A DNA stretch of 45,727 bases from an uncultured Burkholderiales bacterium (GCA_902825995.1 CADEDE010000017.1:1-45727), one strand, 5' to 3'. Positions 1 to 8,095 are shown, numbered from the stretch's first letter. Made by a program: numbers and translations. Notes: generated by a model from the letters alone, not told the origin.

Positions 1-146
1 GGCTCACGCACCACTGCCACATCGTGGAGACGGGCAACGAGTCGATCCGCTTCAGCCGCAGTACGGCCCAGGCCAAGAAGCGCATCAAGGCGCGTGAGCA
101 GGCTCGCAAGGGCGCCAAGACCGAGGCTGAGGGCGAGCCATTCTGA
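1..146 (+). CDS. istB: IstB-like ATP-binding transposition helper, C-terminal fragment
   Basis: The last 47 codons of a gene that begins before the window and ends at the TGA at 144-146. The reading LTHHCHIVETGNESIRF is the typical C-terminal signature of IstB proteins, the AAA+ ATPases that help the IstA transposase of IS21-family elements choose and remodel target DNA. It is followed by a Lys/Arg-rich tail. The ATPase core (Walker A and B) lies outside the window. The IS21-type terminus that follows at 269-342 supports the identification. Confidence 0.8.
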   Translation, partial: LTHHCHIVETGNESIRFSRSTAQAKKRIKAREQARKGAKTEAEGEPF

Positions 147-268
147 ACCAGCGCCGCGCGTGGGAATCCGCCACGGGCTACGCCCTTCGCGTCTTCCCAC
201 GCGCGATCAACACAGCATCGAGGAGATCAACGAAACAGATCAAGCTCTACACTTATCCACAGCCGACC

Positions 269-342
269 GTCTCAAAGTCGGCTTCCACCCCTGGCTCAAT
301 ATTGAGTCGGCACGGTGGCTCAGATTTGAATCGGCGCCGACA
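269..342. repeat. Repeated motifs at the IS21 terminus (probable transposase sites)
   Basis: Two near copies of tggctca-N6-gaaTCGGC-like sequence start at 292 and 316, exactly 24 bp apart (tggctcaatattgagtcggc and tggctcagatttgaatcggc). A shorter third copy, ctcaaagtcggc, lies at 271-282. The outermost copy runs into the terminal cgccgaca at 342. Multiple terminal transposase binding sites are usual in IS21 elements. The function is inferred from position and family. Confidence 0.6.
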
Positions 343-762
343 GGCCGGATACACCAGCAACGTCGCCGGCGCCCACAGCAGACAGACCAGGTAGGCGTTC
401 TGGTCCAGCGCGCTGTAGAAGCGCGGCTCCCGGCCCCGGCCCGGGATGACTTCAACGGTGGCTGCACGCCCGATTACCCAGCGCCAGACGGCGGCGGTGA
501 GCCCGACGGCGATGAGCGCCACAGCGAGAGGCCGTGAAGCGGCGAACCGCTCCGCCAGCCACCCGACATAGATCGTCGCGAGGACCAGCACGACAGCGCT
601 CAGTCTTGCATTCGTCGCTGTCGCGCGATGGAGGCCGCGGCGCAGGCGTGCTTCGCTGTCGTTCCCGGCGGCGCCGGCGTCGGCGCCGCCGGTGGTAGGG
701 CTGGCCTCGGTGTTGTCCTCCGTCAAGGCGGAGTCGAGGTCGAGTGAGCTCACATCACCCAT
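343..762 (-). pseudogene. Membrane protein gene truncated by the IS21 element
   Basis: The minus-strand frame from ATG 762 encodes an acidic N-terminal stretch of about 45 residues, then three hydrophobic segments. These are roughly LSAVVLVLATIYVGWLAERF, PLAVALIAVGLTAAVWRWVI and AYLVCLLWAPATLLVYP. At 342 the frame enters the insertion-sequence terminus and the protein-like character ends (CRRRFKSEPP). About 140 original codons remain and the 3' part is lost or beyond the window. I do not recognise the family. The frame is open up to a TTG at 843, but no ribosome binding site favours that start. The gene diverges from the ATPase gene at 928. Confidence 0.45.
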
Positions 763-927
763 GTCTTGCACGCGAAGCGTTCGGGAGCGAAGCAGTACCA
801 ATCTGCCGAATGGATCCACCGAACGGCGGATCGTCGTTCGCAACCGGTTGACGACGGAGCCGTTGGCCTGAGACTCATGGGCGTGGTGAGAGTTATGGCA
901 AAGCGTAGCCGGGAAAGGGGAAATTCA

Positions 928-3420
928 ATGAACGACAAGGCATCCAATGCGCAACAGAATTCGGCGCGGGGCTACCGGCCATTGGCGCTGACGCTGACGG
1001 GTTTCAAGGGCATCAGGAGCGGGCTCGGGCGCGACACGGTCACGCTCGACATCGAAGAGATGGCCGGCGATGCCACGCTGGTCGCCATCGCGGGCGCCAA
1101 TGGACGCGGCAAGACAACGGTGATGGACAACCTGCACCCGTACCCGGTGATGCCCTCGCGCGCTGGCGCCGACGGCCTCGGGGCTTTCTCCTACTACGAC
1201 CACGTCTATCTGCCCGAAAGCCAGAAGGAATTGGTCTGGGAGCACCGTGGGCGCTGCTACAAATCGCAACTGGTGTTTCGCATCAATGGCAAACGCAAGA
1301 CGGAGGCATACCTGTTCGAGCAGGCTGGCAGCGCCTGGAAACCGGTCGTGATGGCGGACGGGACGGTTTGCGATGGCAAGGTCGACACGTACGAACGGGC
1401 CGTGCGCGAGTTGCTTGGGCCGCCGGAGACGTTCTTCACCTCGGTGTTCTCAGCCCAGGGCAAGCGGCCGCTCTCGGCCTACCGGAACGGTGAGATCAAG
1501 GGCTTGCTGGCCGACCTCCTGGGGCTGGACCGGGTCCGCGAACAGGGCGAGCGAGCGGCCGAGACCGCCCGGCTGCTGAGGAATGGACTGGCGGTGATCC
1601 GGCAGGAGCAGGCGGCGGCCGTTGCCGAGATCGACAGGCTGGCCGGCGAGATGGCCGCGTTGGGGGATACCGAAGCTGCGGTGACGCAGGCAACGACCGC
1701 AAAGACTGCGGCTGTACAGGCGCTCGACACGGCGCGGGCTGCCGAGTCCGCCGTCGCGGCGCAGGCGCAGGCAGCGGCAGGCAGCGAACAACGTCGGGCG
1801 GAACTGCTGGCCGAGCGCGACCGAGCAATCACGAGCGCCAAGGCGGCGCTGCAACGGATCGAGGAAGAGGCAGGGCGGATCGGCGGTCGAGCCGGCGCAC
1901 TGGCACAGCGGATCGCCAGTCGGCAACGGCAGAACGGCGAAACGCGGACGCGACTGATTCGCCAGCGCGACGCGCACCGGCAGGCCTGCGCGGGCGCGGG
2001 CCGGGTCGTCTGGGCGTCCCGCAGGCTGAGTCTTTCGGAACGGGTGGCGCAGCTGCGAGGCGCGCGTGCCGAGGCAGCCCAGGCGCTGGCAGACAAGGCG
2101 GATCAGCTGCGCGGCCGTCAGCGACTGCTGAACCAGCAGGTCGAGGGCATCGTGCGCGAAGCGGGGCAGGTATCCCTACGCCATGCGGACCTGACTCGTC
2201 GCTTCGGGCTGGTGGCGGAAGTGCCTTGCGCCGGGACTGACCTGCAGGGGCGCTGCAAGCTGCTGGGCGACGCGCGGGAAGCGCAGGCGCTGCTGCCGGC
2301 GGTCGATGCCCAGATCGACGCGCTCAGGGGGCGCCAGCGGGACGCGGAGGCGGAACAAACGGCGGTGGCAGAACAGCTTGTCCCGCTTGTCGATGCGGCG
2401 GAGCGCCGGAACGAAGCCGAGCGACGCGTCGAATCGGCGCAGGTGCGCTCCTCGAAGATCGCGAGACTGGCGGCGCGGGAGGGCGAGGTCCAGCAGAGTC
2501 AGGCGGCGATTGCATCGGTGGAGACGGAACTCGGGCAACTGACGGAGACCGCGCCGACCGAAACCGAGGAAGAAACGGCCGAGCGAGCGGAGATCGCCGC
2601 GGCACGCGACCGGCTTGCAGGAGAGCGCGGCCGCCTGGTTGGGGAGCGAGACGGGATGGCCGGGCGCATCGACGCGGCGCTGGCTGCCTTGCCTGCTCCG
2701 TTCGACGGACGCCGGCTCGATCAGGCGCGCCAGGTTTCAGCCCAGGCCGAAACGGGTCTGCGAAGCGCCGAGCAATCCCACCTGGTGGCGGTGCGCCGGC
2801 AGGAGCGATGGGCTGCGGTTCAGACGCAGCATGTGCGTGCCAGGGCCGAACAAGCCGCAGGCGATGCACGCGCTGGAAAGGTCGAAGCGGAACTGAGCGG
2901 GTGGACGCTGCTGGCGAAATGCCTGAGCAACGACGGCGTGATCGCGCTGGACATCGACGACGCCGGTCCGACGCTCGCCGGCCTGGCCAACGACCTGCTG
3001 CTGGCTTGCTACGGGCCGCGCTTCACGCTGGAGATTCGCACCCAGGTTGCAACGGCGAAGGGCGAGATGCGCGAAGGCTTCGACATCGTCGTCCATGACG
3101 GGCAGGGCGGAGAGACCAAGAGCGTGACCCTGCTCAGCGGCGGCGAAAAAATCTGGATCAACGAATGCCTGACGCGTGCGATCGCGCTCTACCTCGCGGG
3201 CAGCGCGGGCCGCGAGTACGGGACGCTGTTCTGCGACGAGGCGGACGGCCCGCTCGACCCGGAGCGCAAGCGCATGTTCATGGCCATGAAGCGCGAGGTG
3301 ATCCGGCTCGGTGGATACGAACGGGAGTTCTTCGTGTCGCAGACGCCGCAGCTGACCGCGATGGCCGACAAGGTCATCGACCTGAACGCATTCGCGTTGG
3401 CGAGGGAGGAGGTGCTGTGA
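928..3420 (+). CDS. SbcC/Rad50/SMC-type coiled-coil ATPase
   Basis: An 830-residue ABC-type ATPase of DNA repair or element defence. The nucleotide-binding halves sit at the two ends. Walker A GANGRGKT is at about residues 56-63, the Q-loop (FTSVFSAQGKRPLSAY) at about 175, the signature LSGGE at about 736-740 and Walker B LFCDEAD at about 767-773. A downstream FFVSQTPQLT replaces the usual H-loop. Between them lies a long Ala/Glu/Arg-rich coiled coil. At its middle two cysteines (C434 and C443, VPCAGTDLQGRCKLL) may form a zinc-hook-like apex, but with eight residues between them rather than the classical CXXC. The start at 928 is chosen for the aaagggg site 7 bp upstream; in-frame ATG 895 is possible. 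No SbcD-type nuclease gene is adjacent in the window. The gene appears to be cargo of an insertion into the HD-GYP gene that follows. Confidence 0.8.
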   Translation: MNDKASNAQQNSARGYRPLALTLTGFKGIRSGLGRDTVTLDIEEMAGDATLVAIAGANGRGKTTVMDNLHPYPVMPSRAGADGLGAFSYYDHVYLPESQKELVWEHRGRCYKSQLVFRINGKRKTEAYLFEQAGSAWKPVVMADGTVCDGKVDTYERAVRELLGPPETFFTSVFSAQGKRPLSAYRNGEIKGLLADLLGLDRVREQGERAAETARLLRNGLAVIRQEQAAAVAEIDRLAGEMAALGDTEAAVTQATTAKTAAVQALDTARAAESAVAAQAQAAAGSEQRRAELLAERDRAITSAKAALQRIEEEAGRIGGRAGALAQRIASRQRQNGETRTRLIRQRDAHRQACAGAGRVVWASRRLSLSERVAQLRGARAEAAQALADKADQLRGRQRLLNQQVEGIVREAGQVSLRHADLTRRFGLVAEVPCAGTDLQGRCKLLGDAREAQALLPAVDAQIDALRGRQRDAEAEQTAVAEQLVPLVDAAERRNEAERRVESAQVRSSKIARLAAREGEVQQSQAAIASVETELGQLTETAPTETEEETAERAEIAAARDRLAGERGRLVGERDGMAGRIDAALAALPAPFDGRRLDQARQVSAQAETGLRSAEQSHLVAVRRQERWAAVQTQHVRARAEQAAGDARAGKVEAELSGWTLLAKCLSNDGVIALDIDDAGPTLAGLANDLLLACYGPRFTLEIRTQVATAKGEMREGFDIVVHDGQGGETKSVTLLSGGEKIWINECLTRAIALYLAGSAGREYGTLFCDEADGPLDPERKRMFMAMKREVIRLGGYEREFFVSQTPQLTAMADKVIDLNAFALAREEVL

Positions 3421-3474
3421 CCTGGTGCAAAGCCTGGCAGGAAGTGGGTGGCTTGCCCCGGTCCTGCCATGTGC
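3421..3474. other. Probable end of inserted DNA, with an inverted repeat
   Basis: Fifty-four bases lie between the ATPase stop codon and the point where HD-GYP coding resumes on the other strand. They hold an 8-bp inverted repeat (tggcagga 3435-3442, tcctgcca 3462-3469) with a 19-base loop and no T-run. It could be an element terminus or a weak transcription stop. The exact junction cannot be fixed without the intact target gene. Confidence 0.3.
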
Positions 3475-3651
3475 AGCGTAGCGCGAGACGCGCCAGAGAT
3501 GGCCGCCGGTGTACGGGTCGCGCGCCTCGACCACCCAGGCCAGCACCAGCAGGCTGGCGAGCATGCGTTGGCGTTCGATGGCCACACTCGCCGATGGCGC
3601 CGTTGCGCTCGGTGCAGGTGAGCGCCGCGTGAAGAAGTTCAGCCAGGTCAT
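3475..3651 (-). pseudogene. HD-GYP domain protein, N-terminal remnant
   Basis: The minus-strand frame from ATG 3651 gives about 59 residues. They end in VVEARDPYTGGHLWRVSRYA, the start of an HD-GYP cyclic-di-GMP phosphodiesterase domain (EARDPYTGGH...RVS). After about 3475 the frame continues without family resemblance (AHGRTGASH...) into DNA antisense to the ATPase gene. The catalytic HD and GYP motifs are therefore missing. The rest of the gene may lie beyond the inserted DNA, left of the window. The gene sits 32 bp downstream of the glycosyltransferase remnant on the same strand, suggesting a former operon. Confidence 0.6.
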
Positions 3652-3683
3652 GATGTATTCCGATCGGCGTTTTCTGGGCGGCG

Positions 3684-3971
3684 TCAGGCGGGCGTTCCGA
3701 AGCCCCTCATGAACCGCGACAGCGCGATGTCCTCCATCAGGGGGATGTCGGGAAAACCGCCAACCTGGGTGAACCGGTCCTGGCGCACGAATATCGCCTG
3801 GTCGCCAGTGGCGATCCCGCGGGCGATCGCCCGCGTGTCGTCCACGCTGCCGCCATCGACCACGACCACGCGCGCGCCGCGCCGCCGAAAGGGCTGGAGG
3901 TTTTGCAGGCACTCGACCAGGGTCTGGGCTTCATCGAGCACCGGGACGACGATGCACAGGGCCGGTTTCAT
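3684..3971 (-). pseudogene. Family 2 glycosyltransferase (TIGR04283-like), internally deleted remnant
   Basis: A 95-residue frame that reads as the two ends of a longer enzyme joined together. The N-terminus CIVVPVLDEAQTLVECLQNL plus VVVVDGGSVDDTRAIAR is the start of a GT-A glycosyltransferase. It jumps directly to GIATGDQAIFVRQDRF and GGFPDIPLMEDIALSR, which in this family lies near residue 150-170. About 90 central residues with the metal-binding DXD region are missing, and the C-terminus stops early (FMRGFGTPA). The frame stays open across the deletion, so a short protein could be made, but an active enzyme is very unlikely. Confidence 0.6.
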
Positions 3972-4054
3972 CAGAGTACCTTCGTGCTGCGCACTCCGGG
4001 CGTGAGTGGCGATTTGCCATCCATGTTGCAATGGTCGCAGGCCAGGCCCGTTTC

Positions 4055-4180
4055 TTACAAAATCGTGATCGGCTGGATCTCGATCTTGCCGGCACATCGG
4101 CCCGGCTTCGTCACCAGTTCCAGCTGAAGTTGCCCCGATTTCGCGGACACCTGGTTCTTGAAGTCCAAGTCCAACTTCAC
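4055..4180 (-). CDS. Very small hypothetical frame in the gap before the cold-shock gene
   Basis: The stretch 3972-4263 (about 290 bases) has no clear gene. The only protein-like reading is a 41-codon minus-strand frame from GTG 4180 to TAA 4055 (VKLDLDFKNQVSAKSGQL... ending IEIQPITIL). It alternates charged and hydrophobic residues like beta strands. An in-frame stop lies just upstream, and a nearby ATG (MSL, then stop) is out of frame by a small indel, so this may be the end of a broken gene. I recognise no family. Confidence 0.2.
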   Translation of the reverse strand: MKLDLDFKNQVSAKSGQLQLELVTKPGRCAGKIEIQPITIL

Positions 4181-4263
4181 AGACTCATGTCCCGCCCTGT
4201 TTCAGGGCCTTTGCCGAGCTCCGCGAACTTGGCAACGCTAGGCGGCAGCCACTGGCTGGATAT

Positions 4264-4485
4264 TCACGATACGCCCTGAGTATCGATTGCGCGGATGTTC
4301 TGGGCCTGGTCTCCCTTGGGGCCTTGCACCAGGTCGTAGGACACCCGAGCGCCTTCTTTCAGACTGCGAAAGCCGTCCATGGCAATGCAGGAAAAATGCG
4401 CGAAGACGTCGGCGCCACCACCCTCGGGCTCGATGAAGCCGAAGCCCTTGGCGTCGTTGAACCACTTGACCTTGCCGAGCGTCAT
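4264..4485 (-). CDS. Cold-shock domain protein (CspA family)
   Basis: A 73-residue single OB-fold RNA/DNA-binding protein of the cold-shock family. It starts [11 protein letters not shown] and has the RNP1-type motif KGFGFI at residues 13-18 and an RNP2-type motif DVFAHF at 26-31, where Ala replaces the usual Val. The C-terminal part ([18 protein letters not shown]...QNIRAI) is also typical. ATG 4485 is preceded by a strong aggagggg site 4-5 bp upstream. Such proteins melt RNA secondary structure as chaperones. The roughly 170-base stretch between dsbB and this start could act as its own leader. Whether it is cold-induced cannot be told from the sequence. Confidence 0.9.
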   Translation of the reverse strand: MTLGKVKWFNDAKGFGFIEPEGGGADVFAHFSCIAMDGFRSLKEGARVSYDLVQGPKGDQAQNIRAIDTQGVS

Positions 4486-4657
4486 ATTGCCCCTCCTGCC
4501 GCGGCGCAACGCGGCCGCAAAGCGGTGGCCATTGTGGAGACGATGGCAATGGTGCGTCAAGATGCCTGGAACGGCTGCTTCTCATGATGAGGCTGTACCT
4601 CACCGGTTTTCGCGTTCGGAACGAGAAACCCGGATTGGTTTCGTCGATGTCGTTCAT
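4486..4657 (-). other. Leader region of the cold-shock gene with a possible coupled small frame
   Basis: ATG 4657 on the minus strand overlaps the dsbB stop codon (ATGA) and has a GAGGAG site 3 bp upstream, so translation probably restarts here (MNDIDETNPGF...). In this frame there is no stop until 4238, running out of frame through the cold-shock gene. A one-base shift after PGF would instead give a short protein ending near 4557 ([17 protein letters not shown]...). Either it is a frameshifted small gene or the start is fortuitous. Confidence 0.25.
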
Positions 4658-5142
4658 CGTCTCCTCGAGACAGATCGCAACAGCAAGCTGATTGCTGCCG
4701 CCTCGATGGCGACCAACAGCGCCAGGCTCCAGAACTCGTAGGGCACACCGTACAGGTTCACCGCCGCATCGGCGCAGGTCGCGCGGGCCTCGAAGATTTC
4801 GGGCAGCAGGCCGGGCAGGCCGCTGGCATTCATGATGCGATCGGCCAGGGTCAGGTTGCATGAGGTGCTGGCGGCGGCGACGAAATGCTGCCAGAGCACA
4901 GTGGCGATGCCCGCCGCGCTCAGCGCCAGCAGGCCCAGGGCAACGCCGCGTTGGCCCGCCACCGAACGCCAGGCCAGGCCCAGCACCGCAAGCAGCGCGA
5001 TCAGTACGAAGATCAGCCGCTGCAAGACGCACCACGGGCAGGGCTGCATCTCGAAGACATGCTGCGAGACGAGGGCCGCGCCAACGGCGGTCAGCGATAT
5101 GGCCGCGATGCCGCCGAGCCAAACGCGCGCGGAAATCGTCAT
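4654..5142 (-). CDS. dsbB: Disulfide bond formation protein B (DsbB)
   Basis: A 162-residue inner-membrane quinone reductase that reoxidises periplasmic DsbA. Four hydrophobic segments are visible, at about residues 9-26, 40-58, 66-84 and 135-156. Both functional cysteine pairs are present: C35-P-W-C38 in the first periplasmic loop, and C95 (TSCNL) with C123 (ATCADA) in the second. Length matches the family. The ATG at 5142 overlaps the stop codon of the upstream RidA-family gene (ATGA), so the two are probably translated together, although no functional link is known. A possible small frame overlaps its stop codon. Confidence 0.92.
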   Translation of the reverse strand: MTISARVWLGGIAAISLTAVGAALVSQHVFEMQPCPWCVLQRLIFVLIALLAVLGLAWRSVAGQRGVALGLLALSAAGIATVLWQHFVAAASTSCNLTLADRIMNASGLPGLLPEIFEARATCADAAVNLYGVPYEFWSLALLVAIEAAAISLLLRSVSRRR

Positions 5143-5603
5143 GCCACTTCTGCGATCGCCTCGATTTCGACGCAGGCGCCGAGCGGAATCTGCGCCACCC
5201 CGAAGGCGCTGCGCGCATGCGCGCCGATCTCGGGGCCGAAGACTTCGCCGAGCAAGACCGAGCAGCCGTTGCTCACCAGGTGCTGTTCGGTGAAGGTCGG
5301 CGTGCTGTTGACCAGGCTCATGAGCTTGACGATGCGCTTCACGCGGCCGAGGTCGCCGCCGCAGGCGGCGGCCAGCGTACCCATCAGGTCGATGGCGATG
5401 GCGCGCGCTGCCGCCTGGCCTTCTTCGGTGCCCATCGTCAGGCCGAGCTGGCCGACCCAGGGTTTGCCGTCTCGCTTGGCGATATGGCCCGATAGAAAGA
5501 CCAGGTTGCCGCTGCGGGCGAAGGGCACATAGGCGGCGGCCGGCACGGCCAATGGCGGCAGTGCGATGCCAAGCGATTGGAGGCGTTCGGCGATGGTTGT
5601 CAT
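5139..5603 (-). CDS. RidA family protein (YjgF/YER057c/UK114 superfamily)
   Basis: A 154-residue protein of the RidA superfamily. The founding member hydrolyses reactive enamine/imine intermediates from pyridoxal-phosphate enzymes. Family features seen are FARSGNLVFLSGHIA near residue 30, GQAAARAIAIDLMGTLAAA in the middle helix, and the C-terminal block HARSAFGVAQIPLGACVEIEAIA. The latter keeps the conserved Arg-containing segment and final strand of the substrate pocket. It is longer than classical RidA (about 130 residues), so it may be a paralogous subgroup with a different substrate. It starts at ATG 5603, diverges from comEC with a 50-bp gap, and overlaps dsbB by 4 bases. Confidence 0.85.
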   Translation of the reverse strand: MTTIAERLQSLGIALPPLAVPAAAYVPFARSGNLVFLSGHIAKRDGKPWVGQLGLTMGTEEGQAAARAIAIDLMGTLAAACGGDLGRVKRIVKLMSLVNSTPTFTEQHLVSNGCSVLLGEVFGPEIGAHARSAFGVAQIPLGACVEIEAIAEVA

Positions 5604-5653
5604 GGTGTTCGGTGCGGCGATTGAGAGGGTCGCGACGATCCTACACTGCACCG

Positions 5654-8095
5654 ATGGCAGCTCATGATGCGTGGGGTTTGCGCGCTGCGGCGCTGGCGTT
5701 GGCCGGCATCGGTGGCGCGGCCCTGCAATTGCAGCAGGCGGCGTTGTGGTCGCCATCGAGCTATGCCGCACTGCTGGCCTTTGCGGCGGTGATGTGGGCT
5801 GCCGCCTATTTCAGGCCACGAGCGAGCTGGGTTGTTGTGCCCACCGCGCTGGCCTGCGCGTTATTCGCCGCCACCGGCCTGCGCGCCGGCCTGCGCTTGG
5901 CCGACGCGCTGCCGGCGGTGCTCGAAGGCCAGGACATCGTCGTCACCGGCGTGGTCGCGGCGCTGCCGCGCCAGTCGCCCGACGGCGTTCGTTTCAGCTT
6001 CGAGGTCGAGAGCGCCACCCACGGAGGCGCAGCAGTTGCGGTGCCGAGCCTGATCTCGCTCGGCTGGTACCGCGGCTGGGATGGCGATGCGCTGATCGCG
6101 GCGCCGTTCGAGGCCCTGCGCGCCGGCCAGCGCTGGCGCTTCACGGTGCGCCTGAAAGCGCCGCACGGCACGCTCAATCCGCACGGCTTCGATTTCGAGC
6201 TGTGGTTGTTCGAGCAGGGCCTCCGCGCCAGCGGCGATGTGCGCGCTACCCAGCGCAGCCCGGCGCTACGGCTGGCCGAGGGCGCCGCGCACCCGATCGA
6301 GCGCTTGCGCCAGCGCGTGCGTGAAGCGATCACGCTGCGCGTGGCCGATGCGCGGTCTGCCGGTGTGCTGGCGGCACTGGCGGTCGGCGACCAGGCGGCC
6401 ATCGAACGCAGCGACTGGGAGTTGTTCCGCGCCACCGGCATCGCGCACCTGGTCAGCATCAGCGGCCTGCATGTGACGATGTTCGCGTGGCTCGCGGGTG
6501 CGCTGATCGGCTGGCTGTGGCGGCGCAGCGTGCACGCCATGCTCGCCGTTCCCGCTCCGGTGGCCGCACGCTGGGGCGGCGTGGTGTGCGCCGCGCTGTA
6601 CGCGCTGCTGGCCGGTTGGGGCGTACCGGCACAGCGCACGGTGTGGATGCTGGCTACCGCAGCGTTGCTGGCGTCAGTCGGTGTGCGCTGGCCGTGGCCT
6701 CTGGTTCTGCTCGCTGCTGCGCTGGTGGTCACCGTGTTCGATCCGTGGGCGTTGTTGCAGCCGGGTTTCTGGCTGTCGTTTGCGGCGGTTGGCATGCTGA
6801 TGGCGTCGGCCCCGGTGCAGCAGGACGAGCCGGTTGTGCGAAGCCGGCTTCAGGCCCTCATGCAGAGCCTGCGCCACGGCCTGCGTACGCAGGTGGTCGC
6901 CACGCTCGGGCTGGCGCCGCTGACGCTGGTATTTTTCCAGCAGCTGTCGGTCGTCGGTTTCATCGCCAACCTGGTCTCGATCCCGCTGGTCACCTTGTTG
7001 ATCACGCCTTTGGCGCTGCTCGGCGTCTTGCTGCCCGCGTTGTGGCATGCGGGCGCCTGGCTCGTGCAGGGCCTCGCGCAAGGGCTCGGCTGGCTCGCCG
7101 CATGGCCGGGATCGGTGTGGACCGCTGGCGTGGCGCCAGGGTGGGCGCAGCTGGCCGGATTGTTCGGCGCGCTGCTGCTGGTGCTGCCGCTGCCGTGGCG
7201 CGTGCGTGTGCTGGCGCTGCCCTTGATGCTGCCGCTCGTGGTGCCGTCGCCGCCGCGTCCGGCTGAGGGCGCGATGCACATCACGGTGGCCGACGTCGGC
7301 CAGGGCAGCGCGGTGCTGGTACGCACCCGCAAGCACCTGCTGGTTCACGATGCCGGCCCACAGTACTCGCGCGACAGCGAAGCCGGCACGCGGGTGCTGC
7401 TGCCGCTGCTGCGTGCCCAGGCCACGCGCCGCATCGACCTGTTGATGCTCAGCCATCGTGATACCGACCACGTCGGCGGTGCCGCGGCACTGCTCGCGGC
7501 CTTGCCGGTGACGGCCCTGTGGTCGTCGCTCGGTGCCTCGCATCCGCTGCGCAGCGCCAGCGTGCCGCACACCCGCTGCGAGGCTGGCCAGCACTGGGTC
7601 TGGGACGGCGTGAGCTTCACGGTGCTGCATCCGCGCGCCGACGACTATCGGCGGCAGGATCCGAAACCCAATACGATGAGCTGCGTGCTGCGTGTGGCCG
7701 ACGCCCAGGGGCGCAGCCTGCTGCTCAGCGGCGATATCGAAGCCGAGCAGGAACAGCGTCTGGTCCAGGATCGCGCCGCCGCGCTGGCCAGCCGCGTACT
7801 GGTGGTGCCGCATCACGGCAGCAAGACGTCATCGAGCGCGGTTTTTCTCGACGCGGTGGCGCCGCAAGTCGCGGTTGTGCAAGCCGGCTACCGCAACCGC
7901 TTCGGCCACCCGGTGCCGTCGGTGATGGCGCGCTACGCCGAGCGCGGTATCGCGGTGCAACGCACGGATGCCTGCGGGGCCTGGGTCTGGCCGTCCGACG
8001 GCGGCGATCTGGCAGGGTACTGCGAGCGCGACGAACGCGCGCGATACTGGCACCATCGCGCCCGTGGCGGTGGCGCGGAACTTGCGACCCGCTGA
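5654..8095 (+). CDS. comEC: DNA internalisation competence protein ComEC/Rec2
   Basis: An 813-residue polytopic inner-membrane channel for uptake of single-stranded DNA in natural transformation. The N-terminal part has hydrophobic segments and an OB-like soluble region (GQDIVVTGVVAALPRQ, about 100-220). The competence domain follows (ATGIAHLVSISGLHVTMFAW, about 265-285) with many membrane helices to about 530. The C-terminal metallo-beta-lactamase-like domain begins VADVGQGSAVLVRT and keeps SHRDTDHVGG, LLSGDIE and VPHHGSKTSSS. Those motifs supply the metal ligands of the proposed nuclease site. ATG 5654 is chosen because it precedes the first hydrophobic segment. Upstream open frame overlaps ridA antisense and is probably not coding. 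No pilus or other com genes lie nearby. Confidence 0.92.
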   Translation: MAAHDAWGLRAAALALAGIGGAALQLQQAALWSPSSYAALLAFAAVMWAAAYFRPRASWVVVPTALACALFAATGLRAGLRLADALPAVLEGQDIVVTGVVAALPRQSPDGVRFSFEVESATHGGAAVAVPSLISLGWYRGWDGDALIAAPFEALRAGQRWRFTVRLKAPHGTLNPHGFDFELWLFEQGLRASGDVRATQRSPALRLAEGAAHPIERLRQRVREAITLRVADARSAGVLAALAVGDQAAIERSDWELFRATGIAHLVSISGLHVTMFAWLAGALIGWLWRRSVHAMLAVPAPVAARWGGVVCAALYALLAGWGVPAQRTVWMLATAALLASVGVRWPWPLVLLAAALVVTVFDPWALLQPGFWLSFAAVGMLMASAPVQQDEPVVRSRLQALMQSLRHGLRTQVVATLGLAPLTLVFFQQLSVVGFIANLVSIPLVTLLITPLALLGVLLPALWHAGAWLVQGLAQGLGWLAAWPGSVWTAGVAPGWAQLAGLFGALLLVLPLPWRVRVLALPLMLPLVVPSPPRPAEGAMHITVADVGQGSAVLVRTRKHLLVHDAGPQYSRDSEAGTRVLLPLLRAQATRRIDLLMLSHRDTDHVGGAAALLAALPVTALWSSLGASHPLRSASVPHTRCEAGQHWVWDGVSFTVLHPRADDYRRQDPKPNTMSCVLRVADAQGRSLLLSGDIEAEQEQRLVQDRAAALASRVLVVPHHGSKTSSSAVFLDAVAPQVAVVQAGYRNRFGHPVPSVMARYAERGIAVQRTDACGAWVWPSDGGDLAGYCERDERARYWHHRARGGGAELATR

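Larger units (their letters stand above)
1..342 (+). mobile_element. IS21-family insertion sequence, right-hand part
   Basis: The istB 3' end is followed by about 195 non-coding bases ending in a terminus that, read inward on the minus strand from 342, starts TGTCGGCGCCGATTC. IS21-family elements start with TG and carry several internal copies of the terminal motif, as seen here. The outer boundary at 342 is placed where a minus-strand membrane-protein frame becomes plausible again. The other end and the target-site duplication lie outside the window, so activity and length cannot be judged. Confidence 0.7.

Noticed and set aside
4238-4657. A roughly 140-residue protein from ATG 4657 running through the cold-shock gene
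   Set aside because: Most of it overlaps the well-supported cold-shock gene in another frame and reads as low-complexity shadow.
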